Translations under genes and position numbers: made by a program | Shown: piece after piece, positions 1-14,300 of the stretch | How the letters are laid out: every line of letters begins with the position of its first letter | Position numbering within the stretch: the first letter of the stretch is position 1 | DNA from: Sipunculus nudus | Taxonomy: Eukaryota; Annelida; Sipuncula; Golfingiida; Sipunculidae | Direction of reading: 5' to 3' | DNA: 64,000 bases | Assembly (NCBI GenBank): GCA_026874595.1 | Contig: CM049307.1 | Coordinates: 7,399,579 to 7,463,578 of the forward strand | The notes under the pieces: model-generated | Databases searched by the model: none | What the model was told of the DNA's origin: nothing | What the model saw: only the letters and a program-made list of their open reading frames with translations

Positions 1-558
1 GTGTTTGCATTTTGTATATCCAAGACCCCACTCTTGCTCACAACAGCCTTGCCTAGTAACCTTATTAGTGATGCAGCACTGGCAGAACACCCCTGCTGTA
101 ATAAAAATACACTTATTCTCATACCCTAACCTAAAGTTATTTGCTTTGTTTTCCATCTCTCTGTCTGTTTTTAAATATTTAAAAATAATTTCATTTAAAT
201 TAAATTTAATCCTTTACGTATATGCAAAAGTGCTGTAACTTCCACCAGTCCCTGTAAGCACCATTGAATTTAATTCCGTATTCTGTATTTATATCCAAAG
301 GTGTTGTAACTCTCTCCCCCCCCCCCCCCCCCCCAGTCATTGAGCCCTGAGGATATTATTTTTATTGCAACTTCAAAAATTCTATATAGTGATGCAGTTA
401 TAACTGTCACAATCAGCTGAGCGCCGTGACCCATGGTTCCCTTGTTTAAGGATTTCCGGAAAATGACGCTAATTACTCTTTTTTTCTCTCTTTTTTTTCA
501 TGAAAGAATTCCGATAAATACTAATTCTCTCCGGCTTTACCAGTTCAGTTGGAAACAA
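1..558. other. Left edge: poly-C run and a repeat-element tail
   Basis: Contains a C homopolymer at about 315-334. An orphan TTAGCTCAGCTGA-family tail, CAGCTGAGCGCCGTGACCCA, starts near 414. No gene was seen. Confidence 0.5.
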
Positions 559-829
559 GGCCTACAGGCCTAACACGAACCTGTGCAAAGTTTAGGAGTA
601 TGAATGGAGGTTTACTTTTAAAATTTAATATTGATCCTCCTGAGTCCTGCATATCTACCTTAGTCATTATGATTTCAGCAAAATGGACGTTTCTGACCTG
701 CAAGTTTCGGACTAGAAAATTTTAAAACCAGAATATGGGTAGTCGACAAGCCACTATGTGTATCCGCATAAATAAGAGTGGGACAGGTGAAGTGAGGCAT
801 GGATTAAGTGGCAAGGAGAATAGAGCGTG

Positions 830-2340
830 GTGTGTTGCATATTAGCATGGATGTCTGCAGCTTAAACGTGAATGAAGGTGGTGCCACCTGTCATAAATTG
901 GAGAAAATTGTCCAGGATGTATAAACCTGCAAAATTTCAGGTGGACAGGTCGAACCACCGCCGAGATATGAGTGATTTTATCCCAATGCAGATCAACAGA
1001 TGGATGCTGTGCATAAGTGGTTGCAGGTGGCGCCACCAGTTTTGCCTTTAATGAAGAGCTATGTGAGATCTATACACATGCAAAATTTTGGCCTAATCGG
1101 TAAAACGGTTCCCAAGATATGAGCTTGGATGTCAGCAGAGTAAATGTGAATGTAGGTGGCGACGACTGTCATAAAATCGAGAAAGCTGTCAAGGATGTAA
1201 AATACCTGCAAAAGTTCAGGTGGATAAGTCAAACCACTGCTGAGGTATGAGTGATTTTAACCTAAGGCAGATGAACAGATGGATGCTGTGCATAAATGGT
1301 TGCAGGTGGCGCCACTAGTTTTGCCTATGATGAAGAGCTATGTGAGATCTATACACAAGCAAAATTTTGGCCCAATCGGTCTACAGCTTCCCGAGATATG
1401 AGCTTGGATGTCTGCAGAGTAAACGTGAATGTAGGTGGCGCCACCTGTCATAAAATCGAGAAAGCTGTCAAGGATGTAAAATACCTAATACCTGCAAAAT
1501 TTCAAGTGGAAAAGTCAAACCACTGCTGAGATATGAGTGATTTTAACCTAAGGCAGATGAACAGATGGGCGCTGTGCATAAATGGTTGCAGGTGGCGCCA
1601 CTAGTTTTGCCTATGATGAAGAGCTATGTGAGATCTATACACATGAAAAATTTTGGCCTAATTGGTCCAACGGTTCCCTATATATATGAGCTTGGATGTC
1701 TGCAGAGTAAATGTGAATGTAGGTGGCGACACCTGTCACAAAATCGACAAACCTGTTCAGGATGTATAAAACTGCAAAATTTCAGGTGGATAAGTCAAAC
1801 CACTGATGAGATTTGAGTGATTTTATCAAAGGCAGATGAACAGATGGACGCGGTGCATAAGTGGTTGCGGGTGGCACCACCGGTTTTGCCTATGATGAAG
1901 AGCTATGTAAGATCTATACACATGCAAAATTTTGGCCCAATCGGTCAAACGGTTACCGAGATATGAGCTTGGATGTCTACAGAGTAAATGTGAATGTAGG
2001 TGGCGCCACCTGTCATAAAATCGAGAAAGCTGTCCAGGATGTATAAACCTGCAAAAGTTCAGGTGGATAAGTCAAACCACTGCTGAGATATGAGTAATAT
2101 TATCCCAAGGCAGATGAACAGATGGACGCTGTGCAAAAATGGTTGCAGGTGGCGCCACCATTTTTAGTGTATGTTATAAAGCTATCAAAGGGCTACATTT
2201 GTGCAAAATTTTTAGCCTGATCGGTCAAACGGTTCCCGAGATATGTGGGTTTATGTGTGGAAACAGACGCACAAATGGACACTGGGCAGGAAGGAAAGGT
2301 CAGAGGTCAACCAAAAATGAAGGCGCAGCAGTTCACATGT
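830..2340. repeat. ~280-bp satellite, about five copies
   Basis: The landmark GATGGAYGCTGTGCATAA recurs near 1000, 1281, 1567, 1848 and 2122. Each unit contains two copies of the palindrome GGTGGCGCCACC or a close variant, about 140 bp apart, plus CGAGATATGAGCTTGGATGT. Units are 80-95 percent alike by eye. Confidence 0.9.
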
Positions 2341-2435
2341 GACCTGATGATAAACCCGATTCGCTTAAAATGCAAATCAAGTTTTTTTAAACAGTTGAAA
2401 AATATAGTTCCAATAATCTGGGAATTCTGCATCTA

Positions 2436-2495
2436 AACATTGTGTCCAGACGTCTAGACGCTGTGTCTAGACGTCTAGACACATTGTCTAGACAC
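2436..2495. repeat. Palindromic TCTAGACGTCTAGAC cluster
   Basis: Several overlapping copies of GTCTAGAC and ACGTCTAGACG form inverted and direct repeats within 60 bp that could fold into a hairpin. A further copy of ACGTCTAGACGT lies near 59317. Confidence 0.7.
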
Positions 2496-3418
2496 CCCGC
2501 CAGAGCCAGGTCAGTTGCCATGGTGATGTCTGGACCCCACCTGTTTGTACTGAGTGACCTCTTGACTTGGCTGCATGAAGTCAAATCTGTTTTCAAATAC
2601 AGAAAGCCTTTTTCAATTGGCTACAATGCTTTTTTAAAACTGTATTTACCCAATCTATTCTTATAAAACTGGCAGAACCCTACCATAGAATAATTCTTGT
2701 AAAGTTTAAACCAATCAGCTGAACAGTTTCATCATAAATCAGTGTATAAGCTAGAAGAGTTTAAAATTACATTTTCGCTTGTAAAAAACACAACAATGTA
2801 GGTGGCGCCACCAATACCTCAAAATCAGATATGACATATGTGACAAACATTGGTATAAAATTTGGTCATTATAGCTCTAGCCGTTTCTGAGATTTTAATT
2901 TTAGTGTGTTATTTGGACAGATGACTAAGTTGAAACCTCCTGTAACTCGGCCAAAAATCTCCGAACTGGAACCATTCGAACAAACTTGAGAGAGATTGTT
3001 CCAGGGATCATTTCTGTGAAATATTGGACAATTTGGCTGGACAGTTTCAGAGAAGAAGATTTTTAAAGGTTTTTAAGCTTTTTCTCTATAAAATCTAAAT
3101 TAATGCAGATACCCAATAATAAGCTCCAGGGCACCAAGTTTCACATGAGACGAATTCTTACATGTAATTTGGAGCTGCTAGCTCAGACAGTTTCTGACTT
3201 ACAGCCATGGACGGCGGAAAGCCAGCCCTGGACGGCGGACGGCTGACGACGGACGGACGACGCTGCGCCATCGCATAAGCTCACAGGTTCGCTAAAAAGA
3301 TGGGACTTTTTTTGTATGCAAATATCCAGCATGTGTCACAGTATGTGGAAAATGCTCTTGTCTTCCTGAATTGGGATGTTCGCCATGTATATTACAAACT
3401 TTGGGAATAAAATGTGTC

Positions 3419-3420
3419 AA

Positions 3421-3511
<91 letters not shown>

Positions 3512-3530
3512 CATTTATATATATATATAA
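3419..3530. repeat. (TATC)n then (TA)n microsatellite
   Basis: About nine TATC units run into a long TA tract. The Ile/Tyr-rich ORF across it is an artefact. Confidence 0.95.
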
Positions 3531-3699
3531 CATTTTTATTAAGTCTGTGATAAAAAATGGGGAATTGACACTAATTTTACAATTTTTCACTCTTTATTTC
3601 AAAGATGTCTACACTTTTTTTCCGTAGGACTTACTCTTTTTATCGGCCTGCTTGTGATAGCATTCTTATTGCGAGTTAACCTTTCTCCTCATTCAAAAC

Positions 3700-4245
3700 A
3701 GTGGGCTACCAACAGGTCATGGACTGATTCTTAGACATTGCTATAAACAGGCTGATTCTTAAAGAGTGCTACCAACAGGCCATGGGCTGATTCTTTAACA
3801 GTGCTACCAACAGGCCATGAGCTGATTCTTTAACAGTGCTACCAACAGGCTGATTCTTAAAGAGTGCTACCAACAGGCCATGGGCTGATTCTTTAACAGT
3901 GCTACCAACAGGCCATGGGCTGATTCTTTAACAGTGCTACCAACAGGCCATGGGCTGATTCTTAAAGAGTGCTACCAATAGGCCATGGGCTGATTCTTAA
4001 AGAGTGCTACCAATAGGCAATGGGCTGATTCTTAAAGAGTGCTACCAACAGGCCATGGGCTGATTCTTAAAGAGTGCTACCAACAGGCCATGGGCTGATT
4101 CTTAAAGAGTGCTACCAATAGGCCATGGGCTGATTCTTAAAGAGTGCTACCAACAGGCCATGGGCTGATTCTTAAAGAGTGCTACCAACAGGCCATGGGC
4201 TGATTCTTAAAGAGTGCTACCAACAGGCCATGGGCTGATTCTTAA
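3700..4245. repeat. 35-bp minisatellite, about 15 copies
   Basis: The unit contains CTGATTCTTAAAGAGTGCTA, CCAACAGGCCATGGG. Copies differ by a few substitutions (AAAGAG versus TAACAG; CCAACAGG versus CCAATAGG) and two short units lack CCATGGG. There are no unique spacers, so this is not a CRISPR array. Confidence 0.93.
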
Positions 4246-4799
4246 AAATATAAATTGAACTTTAATGGCCTTGTTTTTGCAGAAGCAAAAATAGATGGCT
4301 TCCCGAAACGGTCATCAAATTTTGGATTGAGGGTTGGGAGGTGGTGAAAAATATGCATAAGTTCAAAAAGGTATGGCCTTTCAAAAAACATACAATACAC
4401 AGATTAACTTCAAAGATAAAGGTCAAGTTCACAAGTTTTGAAACTCTTCCATGAACGTCATAAGGATCACAATGATTCTAGATAAGATTTCAGCAGATTT
4501 GGCCGGAGAGATGAAGAGCAAGGTCACGCGTTCTTGGAGAATAAGATGGGAATTGCTTTATAAATCAGAAGAAAAAATATACAGCAATTAAAAAAAGGTT
4601 AAAGGGGTCATAATAACCTTAGAATCTCACAGAATCAATCTTGAAGATGAAGGTCAACAGATTTTTAACTTGTCTGAGAACATGATATACTGCAATAATG
4701 GTATACTGCTTTACTGAATTACAATGCAATTATGTTATCTTTAATGCTTTCATTAACAACAGGTAACTATTATTTTGAATAAGCATTTTCAAGCAGAGA

Positions 4800-7700
4800 T
4801 TTATTAATTAAGATCACAAACTGTAACTATTAAATTTACACAGCATCGTGCAGAGCAATTGATTGAAGAGAGAACCAGAACAGTGATACATAATTTTATT
4901 CATATTTGGAATTGGCAGGTTAATAGAGACACTTGGCAGCACAGGGTCATATAAAATACAAAGCAGCACATACAGCAGGGGTAACACTGGTGTAAACAGG
5001 CTTTTTGATTCATATGCCAAAATGAAATTCATAAGTAAACATGTTACAGAAGTAAACTCCTACACAGTGGAGCCTCCCAATCCTGTACACCCACCCATGT
5101 GACCTAGTTTTTAGCCAGTTCCAGCTTTGTACCCCTGTTGGGGAGATTACAGAGCAGGACCTACTTTGTTAGACCACCTCGTGTCTGTAGCAGGAAGGTG
5201 CCAGCATTAAACAGTACACATACAGGTGTTTCTCAGTACATATTTAACACTAATAAACCTGATCCATTCTAATATGCTATGTGACAATTTTCAGTTTTCC
5301 TGTTTCAGTGTACACCCTTTCATGAAATATGAAAAAAATACTGAACTTGTATTCAATGATGTCAGTGTTTAATGGAAGAAAATGTCTTGTGAGGAGAGAA
5401 AGCAGGTAAACCAGTCACCAAGGCTGTTTCAGATTATCCGTCTAGGTGTCCCTGTATTTAATAAATGGTTAGGTGAAAACAAGTATATTCCTTAATTAAT
5501 TTTTCAGTCCATTAGTGAAAAACAAATATATTTCAGCACAAATTTGGAAACCAAATGATGATATGCTAAGAATATTTGGATATACCTAAAAGAAAATTCT
5601 TTGTTAATCACCAGATAATTTTACCACTCTCAGGACTGCAGTTGACCTTAAGGAAACTTTACAATTGCTCTAAGAGGGAGAGAAAGGTGAATGAAAAGAA
5701 ATTAATTAAATCAAGAAGCTTTTTAATCTACTAAATTATTACAAATTACCAAATATCAGGTATAAGTTCATATTTTATTTGTAATCAAACCCCTGATTAA
5801 ATGATGTGTGAGGTACGGTACTCATTTTTATGTTGGCATCCAGTGAATGTGATACTGCTCTTAACAATCTTTTGTTTCTGGACATTAATTTCACAGGGTC
5901 ATTTTCTACTGATCTCATTTACTTATTCCCTTGTCTACTAGATCTAATGGAAACCCTTAGCAACAACAATATCACACACAGGAAAAAGCAAAACAAACTC
6001 TTAAAAGTCTTAAGAACTGATCTTTAACACAAGACACCAGAGACTAATACTATATTTTGGTGTATTCTAAAATGGTTTCAAAATGTTACTGTCCATAAGA
6101 AACGTCAGGTTTTCCCATATACAAATCTGGTATTAATCAATCTAAACTGGAAGTCAATAACAAATCATTGTGCAAAAGACAGCTGAAATGCCTGTAGAAC
6201 TGGTATACTGCATGCTTCAGTCATAAAATAAAGCAACAAGTAATTCTTTAAGGTAAATTATATGTTCTGAACAAAAGTAAACAATGTATTATCTCATTGT
6301 TACAAGCATCTTCATTAACACAAAATCTAAGGAAGTGGTGGAAATGATTATGGATGTATGAATCGAAGTTTGTGAGCTGACTACAGAATTAACCATTATA
6401 TCCATGGACTGGTGCTGAAAGTATCTTATGATGGCAAATCATGCATCAAATCTCAGCTGCTAACTATAATGGTCCTGATCATATCATGTGGAAAACTGGT
6501 TTTTGAATGCATATCTGCAACCCAATATTCCAAGAAACCCTCAGAATTTGGCTGTTTGTATTGTGTTCAACCCAGTGCTAAAGACATATTTCATAGGAGT
6601 GTCATAACACACTAAAAATTGCATTATATTAGGTTTGAATTTATTGATCACACAACTGGAAGATTGCCCCCAGCTAACTCATAGAGTTTGGAGTGTTTAA
6701 TGATAATCTTTCAATCCACTGGAGACTTTGGTGCCATGTAATTTTGTCACCTCGTGTTTCATAACATTTACAGTTCTAAATTTTCCATGCAAATCCCCTG
6801 AATCTTAGACTTCTATAATATAAATAGGGACTGACCTATAGTGTATCATAGACCAATTTACATCTCACAGATGTTGCGTTAAGCTCTTTAAACCATCAAT
6901 CCATGATTCAAATATCCAAGGATTTGCAGATAATGACTGACTGCAAATGATCTTCATAAAATATCTTGATCATAATGCAGCAAAATCAGGATTGGTCAGC
7001 AGTTTTAACTGTACGTTTAGTTGTGAGATATTAAATGTACCTTGCAGGAAGAAACTTGTTAAAAAAATACAGACATTATATCTATCTCTAAATTTATCAA
7101 ACACAATGCATGATGGCAATATGGAGGCAGCTGAACACTGTATTTATTCAATAAAGGTTTTAGTCACATCTCACACATACAAATATGTGGTGGATAACAT
7201 ACAAACTGATGTTAGAAATATTAAAACAAGTCAAGTGTTACACATGTAGAAAATGTGCTGCCTATGCAAATTTAGTTACTCACTTGTTAATACAGAGCAC
7301 TTTAAAACCACACAACTCATAAGAAAGAGGAATCCTAACTGAAAGTAAAGAAGTTTCCTTAAAATGTCCTTTTTGCTTACATATATTTAGGCAGAAAGTT
7401 TAGGCCATCTTCACTTCATATACAATAGGAAGGAGTGTTATATCCTGGTGTTGATTGATATAGAAAACATGTTCACAAGATCTGGTTATCACTGAAGCAC
7501 TGGTTACAATTACTAGTTCAGCAGTCAAATAAATACATCACAGTACGCAGTAACTGACCAATTGAACTGTAGCTTTGTTAATTTCATTGTATCTAAAAAT
7601 TAATAATTCACAACCAGAACCAGTTTGTGATTCACTTCAAACAGTCCAGCTGAATATGGTACACACTAATGATTAGAGAAGCTTTTGTTAAGGTTTATTT

Positions 7701-7957
7701 GATAAGTCTCAAGTATTTATGGCATAAGGAAAAGAAAATGACAGAATATCCTGAGAGTGGGTGATTCCTTGAGACCATAGTGATGGCAAAAATGAAGCAC
7801 TTCCACACTTTGGTCTACAATACAAGCAAGCTGAACAAGTGCTATGAATTAAGTAACATGTTCACACGTCCTATTCATAGTTCATACACTGTCTGTTGCT
7901 GGCATATACTGCATCAGTGGGCAACGCGAGGTCAGCTGACCCTTGTGATGCTGATGT
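4800..7957 (-). other. Candidate GTPBP1 3' UTR and downstream flank
   Basis: No repeat family or credible ORF was recognised between the stop codon and about 4.8 kb. Minus-strand AATAAA hexamers lie at 7694-7699, about 260 nt after the stop, and at 4800-4805, among others. The real 3' end cannot be chosen from sequence; a 3' UTR of 0.3 to 3 kb is possible. Confidence 0.3.
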
Positions 7958-8349
7958 TCATGTTGGGCACGTTGCTACCACCTCCTGGTTCTCTTTGCCA
8001 GCTTCACCAATCACGGGAGGTCCTCCTCGGTGACGCCCACCCCGCCTGTTACGTTTACTGGGTTTTTGGGGCTCATTTTGCGGCCGTAGCTGGTGGTTAT
8101 TCTCTGCTGCTTTTTTTGCTGCCCTTTGTTGCCGTGTGTTCTGGGCAGTTGCGCTTATGTGTGGTAGCAGGTTCGTTACATTGCCTACAGCTTTAGTGCG
8201 GCCCTCACGGAACACCATGCGCATGTCAGGCCTTAAATACTCAGGGTTTTTGATAAAACGGAACCGGACTTGAGCCTTGTCCCCTGTCCGTAAATGCTCT
8301 TGAGACATATATATAATGGTGGCTGTTTGTCGTATACTACCAACATGAA
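7958..8349 (-). CDS. GTPBP1: GTPBP1 exon 10 (residues 484-613 and stop)
   Basis: Opens after acceptor ATTTCAG with [10 protein letters not shown], then [20 protein letters not shown] and [12 protein letters not shown] (domain III). A basic, low-complexity tail with QRAAKKAAE and [11 protein letters not shown] follows. The stop TGA is at 7958-7960. The open frame extends 5' of the acceptor into intron 9 but is not family-like there. Confidence 0.95.
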
Positions 8350-11300
8350 CTGAAATATAAGATTTACACACAGTCAGTCACAGGTAATGAAAGACCAGTA
8401 TGCTCATTAAATAACAGATAATACAGATACTAAACTGATCCTTTATTTAGGACTAAGAAAAGCCTATGTACCAAGAGTAATGCTTACAACTGACAGAGTG
8501 TCCAATCAGCAAGGTGCTAAATACTATGACCGCACATAATGATACCAATGTATAAAGTTATTGTATTTTATGTCATTATGACCCTATTTAAAAAATTATT
8601 AAGGGCAACATTGCCTTATATATCAGTACACATATTTATTTAATCTGGCTATATCATCAGATACTGATCTAAGCCAATAATATTTTCCCAGCTGTAATCT
8701 CTTGATTTGCCATAGGTTATTTTTTTTATTTTTGCATTCTTTTATACTGTGTCAGCTTATGATGCAATCTTCAATTTTTTAAATTTCTGAAATATTGTAT
8801 TCTGAACAATTAGGTAAAAGGGAGCAATATGTTCTTTTTATTTCAAACAGGTAATAAAATTTGGCTGTAATTTTAATACAAGTTCATTAAGTTAACTCTT
8901 ACCCATGGCCTGGTATCGGACACTGATCGTGGTGGGATGATGCAGCACCAAGATCTCTCCCTCAAACTCCCAGCATGCAACAGGCTCCACTCTTGGAGAG
9001 ACCATCACCATACCTTTACGAATCTGAGATCTTTTTATCTGCAAGAAAAAAATTATTAATTAACAGTAATTTATACTGAAATAACATCTCTGTCAAATAA
9101 GTTCTGATGTATGCATGAATTATTGTTTCAACACCTAATCAAACATCAACATAAACATACAGAGCTTCTAGTATGTCTATAATGAGTATACATCAAGCTG
9201 TTATACTGACATCATTCTGGTGGTTCCAAAAGTGTTCAACAAATTCCAGAATAAAGCATTAGGGAGCTCTGGTGGGTCACTGGTAGGCATTCTACAAAAA
9301 CATGGGTTTTGACTCAATAAAAGTTATCTCACACCTGATGATAACTGTCTTATTTTTACATCGGTATACTCCAGAGAAACATATTTTACATTTGTAAAAA
9401 TACACCAGAAAAACATATTCTGTTGTACTGTATTACTTTCCAATGCACTTAGATATATAACACCATCTGCTTGTGTATATCCTTCAATAAACTAGATGTG
9501 TCGGTACGACACAAATGCCCCCGCCTGGGGCAAATTAGAAACATTTGTTAAATTTTGTAAAATATTTTAAGTTCAGGAGGTGTTGTTTGGTCAAAAGTAG
9601 GTCAAGAAGGGCAAAATGCAAACTCGATCTGTAATGGGTCATTATCAAGGAACACACCAAAAATCAGGCCAGTATGCAGGCATTGTGAAAAAAAGTCCAT
9701 ACATGTGCATTTTCCATAAAAATTTCTGTCTTTCATGAAATTTTCTATGTTCAGGATCTGTCATATGGTCAAAAATAGGTTAACTGGGACGAAACGCGAA
9801 CTCGACCTGTAAGTGGTCATTATGCGCCCACAGACCAAACATTGGGCCAGTATCTGTAAGCATTCCATTGCGAAACTAGAATATTAGCAAAAGCTGGTAA
9901 TCAGTTATAAATTTAAATTGGAGAGGTATGTACCATGTTTTATAACAATCCACCAAATGCTTCCTGAGAAATATCCCCCTAAGTTTTTTTTCTATACTAA
10001 GCTCTGTGACCTTGAAAAGTAGGTCAAGACCACCCATCTTTGAACTTGACCAAGATTTTGTAAATATGATGCAAAAGCACTGAAGTAATGAAGTTCCTTA
10101 GTTGAATACCTTTGGAGATATCCTGCACAAAGGCCAAAATTGAAAAATCCGATAAAATTTCATTAAAAAATCAGAAAAAATGCAGGTGACGCCACCAAAA
10201 TTGTGCAGCACGTACAGAACCTCAGTCCCAATGATCATAGTAAGTTTTGTGAAAATCCACACAATGGTTCCTGAGATATAAGCTTCTGAGTGTTTTTCTA
10301 TAATCAGCTCTAAAATGTAGAAAAATGGGTCAAGGTCACCCATCTTCGAACTTGACCGAGATTTTATCGATATACATCTTCACTGAAGAAATAAAATTCC
10401 AATGGTGAATCCTTTTAGAGATATCCCACTCACAAGGTAAAAGTTAACAGACGCGGAACGGACGGACGGACGGACACACGACAGACAGATGGACCGATAG
10501 ACGGACAGCTTGGGTGACAACAATAGCCCATCAGCCTATGAGCTGAGGGCTTAAAACGGCTGTACATGTACATTTGTCATGAAAATTTATATTTTTCATG
10601 AAATTTTCTATGTTAAGGAGCCGTAAAACAATCAAAAGTAGGTCAACCGGGACGAAACGCAAATCTGTAACTGGTCATTATCTGCATACACACCAAAAAT
10701 CAGGCCAATATCTGCAAGCATTGCGAAAAAAAGTCCGTACATGTGTATTTGTCATGAAAATTTCTATTTTTCATGAAATTTTCTATGTTTAGGAGCTGTA
10801 AATGGTCAAAAGTAGGTCAACCGGGAGAAAACGCGAACTTGATCTGTAACTGGTCAATATCTGCATACACACCAAAAATCAAGCCAATATCTGCAGGCAT
10901 TGCGAAAAAAAGTCCGTACATGTGTATTTGTCATGAAAATTTCTATTTTTCATGAAATTTTCTAAGTTAAGGAGCCTTAAAATGGTCAAAAGTAGGTCAA
11001 CCGGGACGAAACGCGAACTCTATCTGTAACTGGTCATTATCTGCCCACACACCAAAAATCAGGCCAATATCTGCAGGAATTGCGAAAAAAAGTCTGTACA
11101 TGTGTATTTGTCATGAAAATTTCTATTTTTCATTAAATTTTCTAAGTTTAGGAGCCGTAAAACGGTCAAAAGCAGGTCAACCGTGACAAAACGCGAACTC
11201 GATCTGTAACTGGTCATTATCTGCCCACACAAAAAATCAGGCCAATATCTGCAGGCATTGCGAAAAAAGTCCATACAACTGTTTGATTTCGGAAGGACGG

Positions 11301-14300
11301 AAGGAGGGAAGGACGGACATGGGTAAAACTATATGCCCCGGCCACTTTGTGGCGGGGGCATAAAAATTTACAAACAAAATAATCTGTACCTTTTTCAATG
11401 CGAAGGAAGCTGTCTGTCCACCTCGCACCTCTTTGACTGGCATTCTTTTTCGGTGTATGCTCTTGATAACAATTGGACTGAACTGCCCCAGGGGGTCAGG
11501 CCCTAGCAGCAGGGTGTCGTTTAAGTGGATCACCCCCTTCAGTGTCGTCCCAGAGACAACAGTTCCAACACCCTGCAAAAATATCAAGGACAATCGACAT
11601 GGATGTGAATATCAGGTCTGCAATAATAATATTTATTTTGGTATTGTTTTAAAATTTAATTTTAGTCATTAGAGTCTGGTCACCTTCCTCAACAGCTGAA
11701 CATCATTAACTGACCCATCTGTGAGCCTTTATATTTGTGACATCATTTGAATTTGATCCATCCAGTGTCTGACAGCTGCCAATCTCTTAACAATTACTCT
11801 TAACAATGCCAGGACACATAGTAAGGTAATTTTGTATATACATATATCTTAGTGAAATCTATCATGCCTCCAAAATTTTTAACTGTTATGGATGCAAGGA
11901 AACTTTTCGATAATTTAACCAGAGTTGTCTGAAATATAGAGTTTGTAACTTCTACATAAGCTGGGTATTTGACTAAAGCTAGTTTGACACAACAAGGTTT
12001 CACCATATGTGCAACTTATACTAAAACAGATCTACAGATGGAAATTCCATGCAAAATTTCAGGGCGAGACACCAATCCAATACTGATAAAAAGTGCATCA
12101 ATGTATTCTATAAAAACAGAACAGCAGGTGGCATCACCTGTCTGGTCTACAACAAAGCTATCCAAGACTGATAAACATGCCAAATTTCATGCTGATACAT
12201 CAATCCACAATTTTTACCTAAAGCAAATAGATGGATGGACAGCATGCAAAAACAACTGCAGATGGCGCAACCAGTCTTGAAAACAAGATGAGGGTTTCCA
12301 ATATCTATGGACATGCACAATTGTAGGCCAATAGGGCAAATCCCTCCTGAGAAAAGGGCATTAATGTATTCTACAAAAACGGGAAGGTAGTTGGAGCCAC
12401 CTTTCTGGTCTATAACAAGGGACCTATGGGTCACGGCGCTCAGCTGTAATATATGATAAAAAAATATGATTTAGACTGAGGCACATGCTAATTTTATGTG
12501 GTAAAAAAATAAGCTGTATTATGAGTTGTTGTTGTTTAGCTTATGTATGATTTTGATAGTACCTTTGGAGACAGGGAAGAGGATTGATTTCATTTTATTT
12601 ATTAACAAATGGAGTGCTATTGTCACACAGATTTTGACTTGGCCATATAACTTATAAGTAGAACATATAATATAAAGAGTTTAAATATTTATTAAAAAAA
12701 TTACAAATATTGTCCCAAATATAATTTTTATTAAAAATAATAAGAGAATTGTATGATTTTTTAAAATAAAATATAACTGAAATGATTATTAAAATAATAT
12801 TAAAGAATATATTCATGAATGCATTCATGAATACATTTCGAAAGTATTTGCACTGGTATTCATATACTTTCATTTTTACCTGAATTCCCATTCTTATGAA
12901 AGAAATTTTATAATGGAGTATATATTCATATTCGTATTTAAATACAGTTGCAAAGTATTCGCACCATGTCTGGTATTTATTCAGTTTTCACCAAACAATG
13001 ATGTTGAGAATCCAGAATATACAAAATTCAATCATTTAAATAATGATCATAAGTACCTGGTTTTATTGCTTTTATTTATATTAAAAAAAAAAATAAATGT
13101 AATATATTCATTTTGGACTAAATTCACATCAATGTACACACTAGACACAGTAGGAATCTAGATTAATATTATCAACTGCATCTTTGTCTATCATTAATTT
13201 CCTTCATATGATCCCTAATGATTAGTAATGAATAATATGATTTAATTTTTTATCATTAAAATTGAACTGAAAAATACCATAGGTGGCTGCATGGTGTTAT
13301 TTGGAATAGGTGACATTCTATCCATCAATAAAAGATTCTTATATCATCAGTAACTGCAAGTTAATTTCCCGTTATTATCAACTAACAAATTCCTTTTCTA
13401 TTTTTCTTTAATTTGTTATTAAAAACCAATAAAAATTTATTAATTTATTGTTATGTTGTTGGTTAAAACTACTAGATGAGTTGGGTTGGACACCTGGATC
13501 AACTGTGGCTGGCCATAAGCTGCCTGGCTGCCCCAGTTTATGCCTTGCCTCAAGCATGCATAATTTGCTGAAAGTTCAACAAGGTCAACATACAGGTGAC
13601 TCAAGAGGGGCTAGAGAGAGCCAAGGTCTGACATGGTCTCATAAAAACATTAATAAAAGCTACAACGTTTGGCCAATTTCTTTCAGCTTTCTAAACTAAA
13701 AAGCTGAAATCCTTATGTGTGCATGATAGGAAAATTATACCAACAGTGCTCACAGGAAACAAACGTGCCATGGTCAAAGTTGGGCAAATTTAAGATACTA
13801 ATTTTATATTTATACTAATAACTTATAAAATTTGAAAAATTCAGAACTAATTTTGGGTATTCAATTAAATCTTGATTTAAATTGTTTCAAATTTTTGGTG
13901 TTAACAGACAAAATGCTAACGAAAACATGCTGTGAAAATTAAATCCAAAGTACTTACAGGAAAAAAACGTGCCATGGTCAAAGTTGGGCAAAATTTAAGG
14001 TACTAATTTTTTATTTTTGTTAATATTTTAAAAAAATTTAAAGATTTTGATCTAATTTTGGGTATACAATTTAATTTTGATTAATGAAAGTTATATTACT
14101 GGAAAAAAGTCCAGAGCTTTAACATGTTTTGTGTTAAGTGATCAAATATCTTTCCTGATTTTTTACAAAATGCATTATGTTTGGGCCCATAACTTTTTTA
14201 TATTATATAATACAGAAATAACTTCTGGCATGTACATAGGAACTATATAGAGGAATATTTATGGTAAATTTGAGGAAAAACAGATGAGTGGTTTTGATAT

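Larger units (their letters stand above)
559..3295 (-). mobile_element. GCGAACCTGTG-ended element with satellite core, minus orientation
   Basis: The right end (3282-3293) reads CACAGGTTCGCT beside CGACGCTGCGCCATCGCATA. The left end (about 562-586) has GGCCTACAGGCCTAACACGA followed by ACCTGTGC. Read on the minus strand these match the ends of the copies at 29182-30240 and 59504-61708. The middle (about 830-2340) is a satellite. No transposase was recognised; ORFs such as that at 1861-2046 are fragments of the satellite unit. Confidence 0.7.

Noticed and set aside
1296-2046. Repeated ORFs with GGATCHKIEKAV-like translations
   Set aside because: They are the same satellite unit read in one frame. 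They lack consistent starts, and stops differ between copies.
3700-4245. Possible CRISPR array
   Set aside because: Units are contiguous 35-bp repeats without unique spacers, in a eukaryotic genome.
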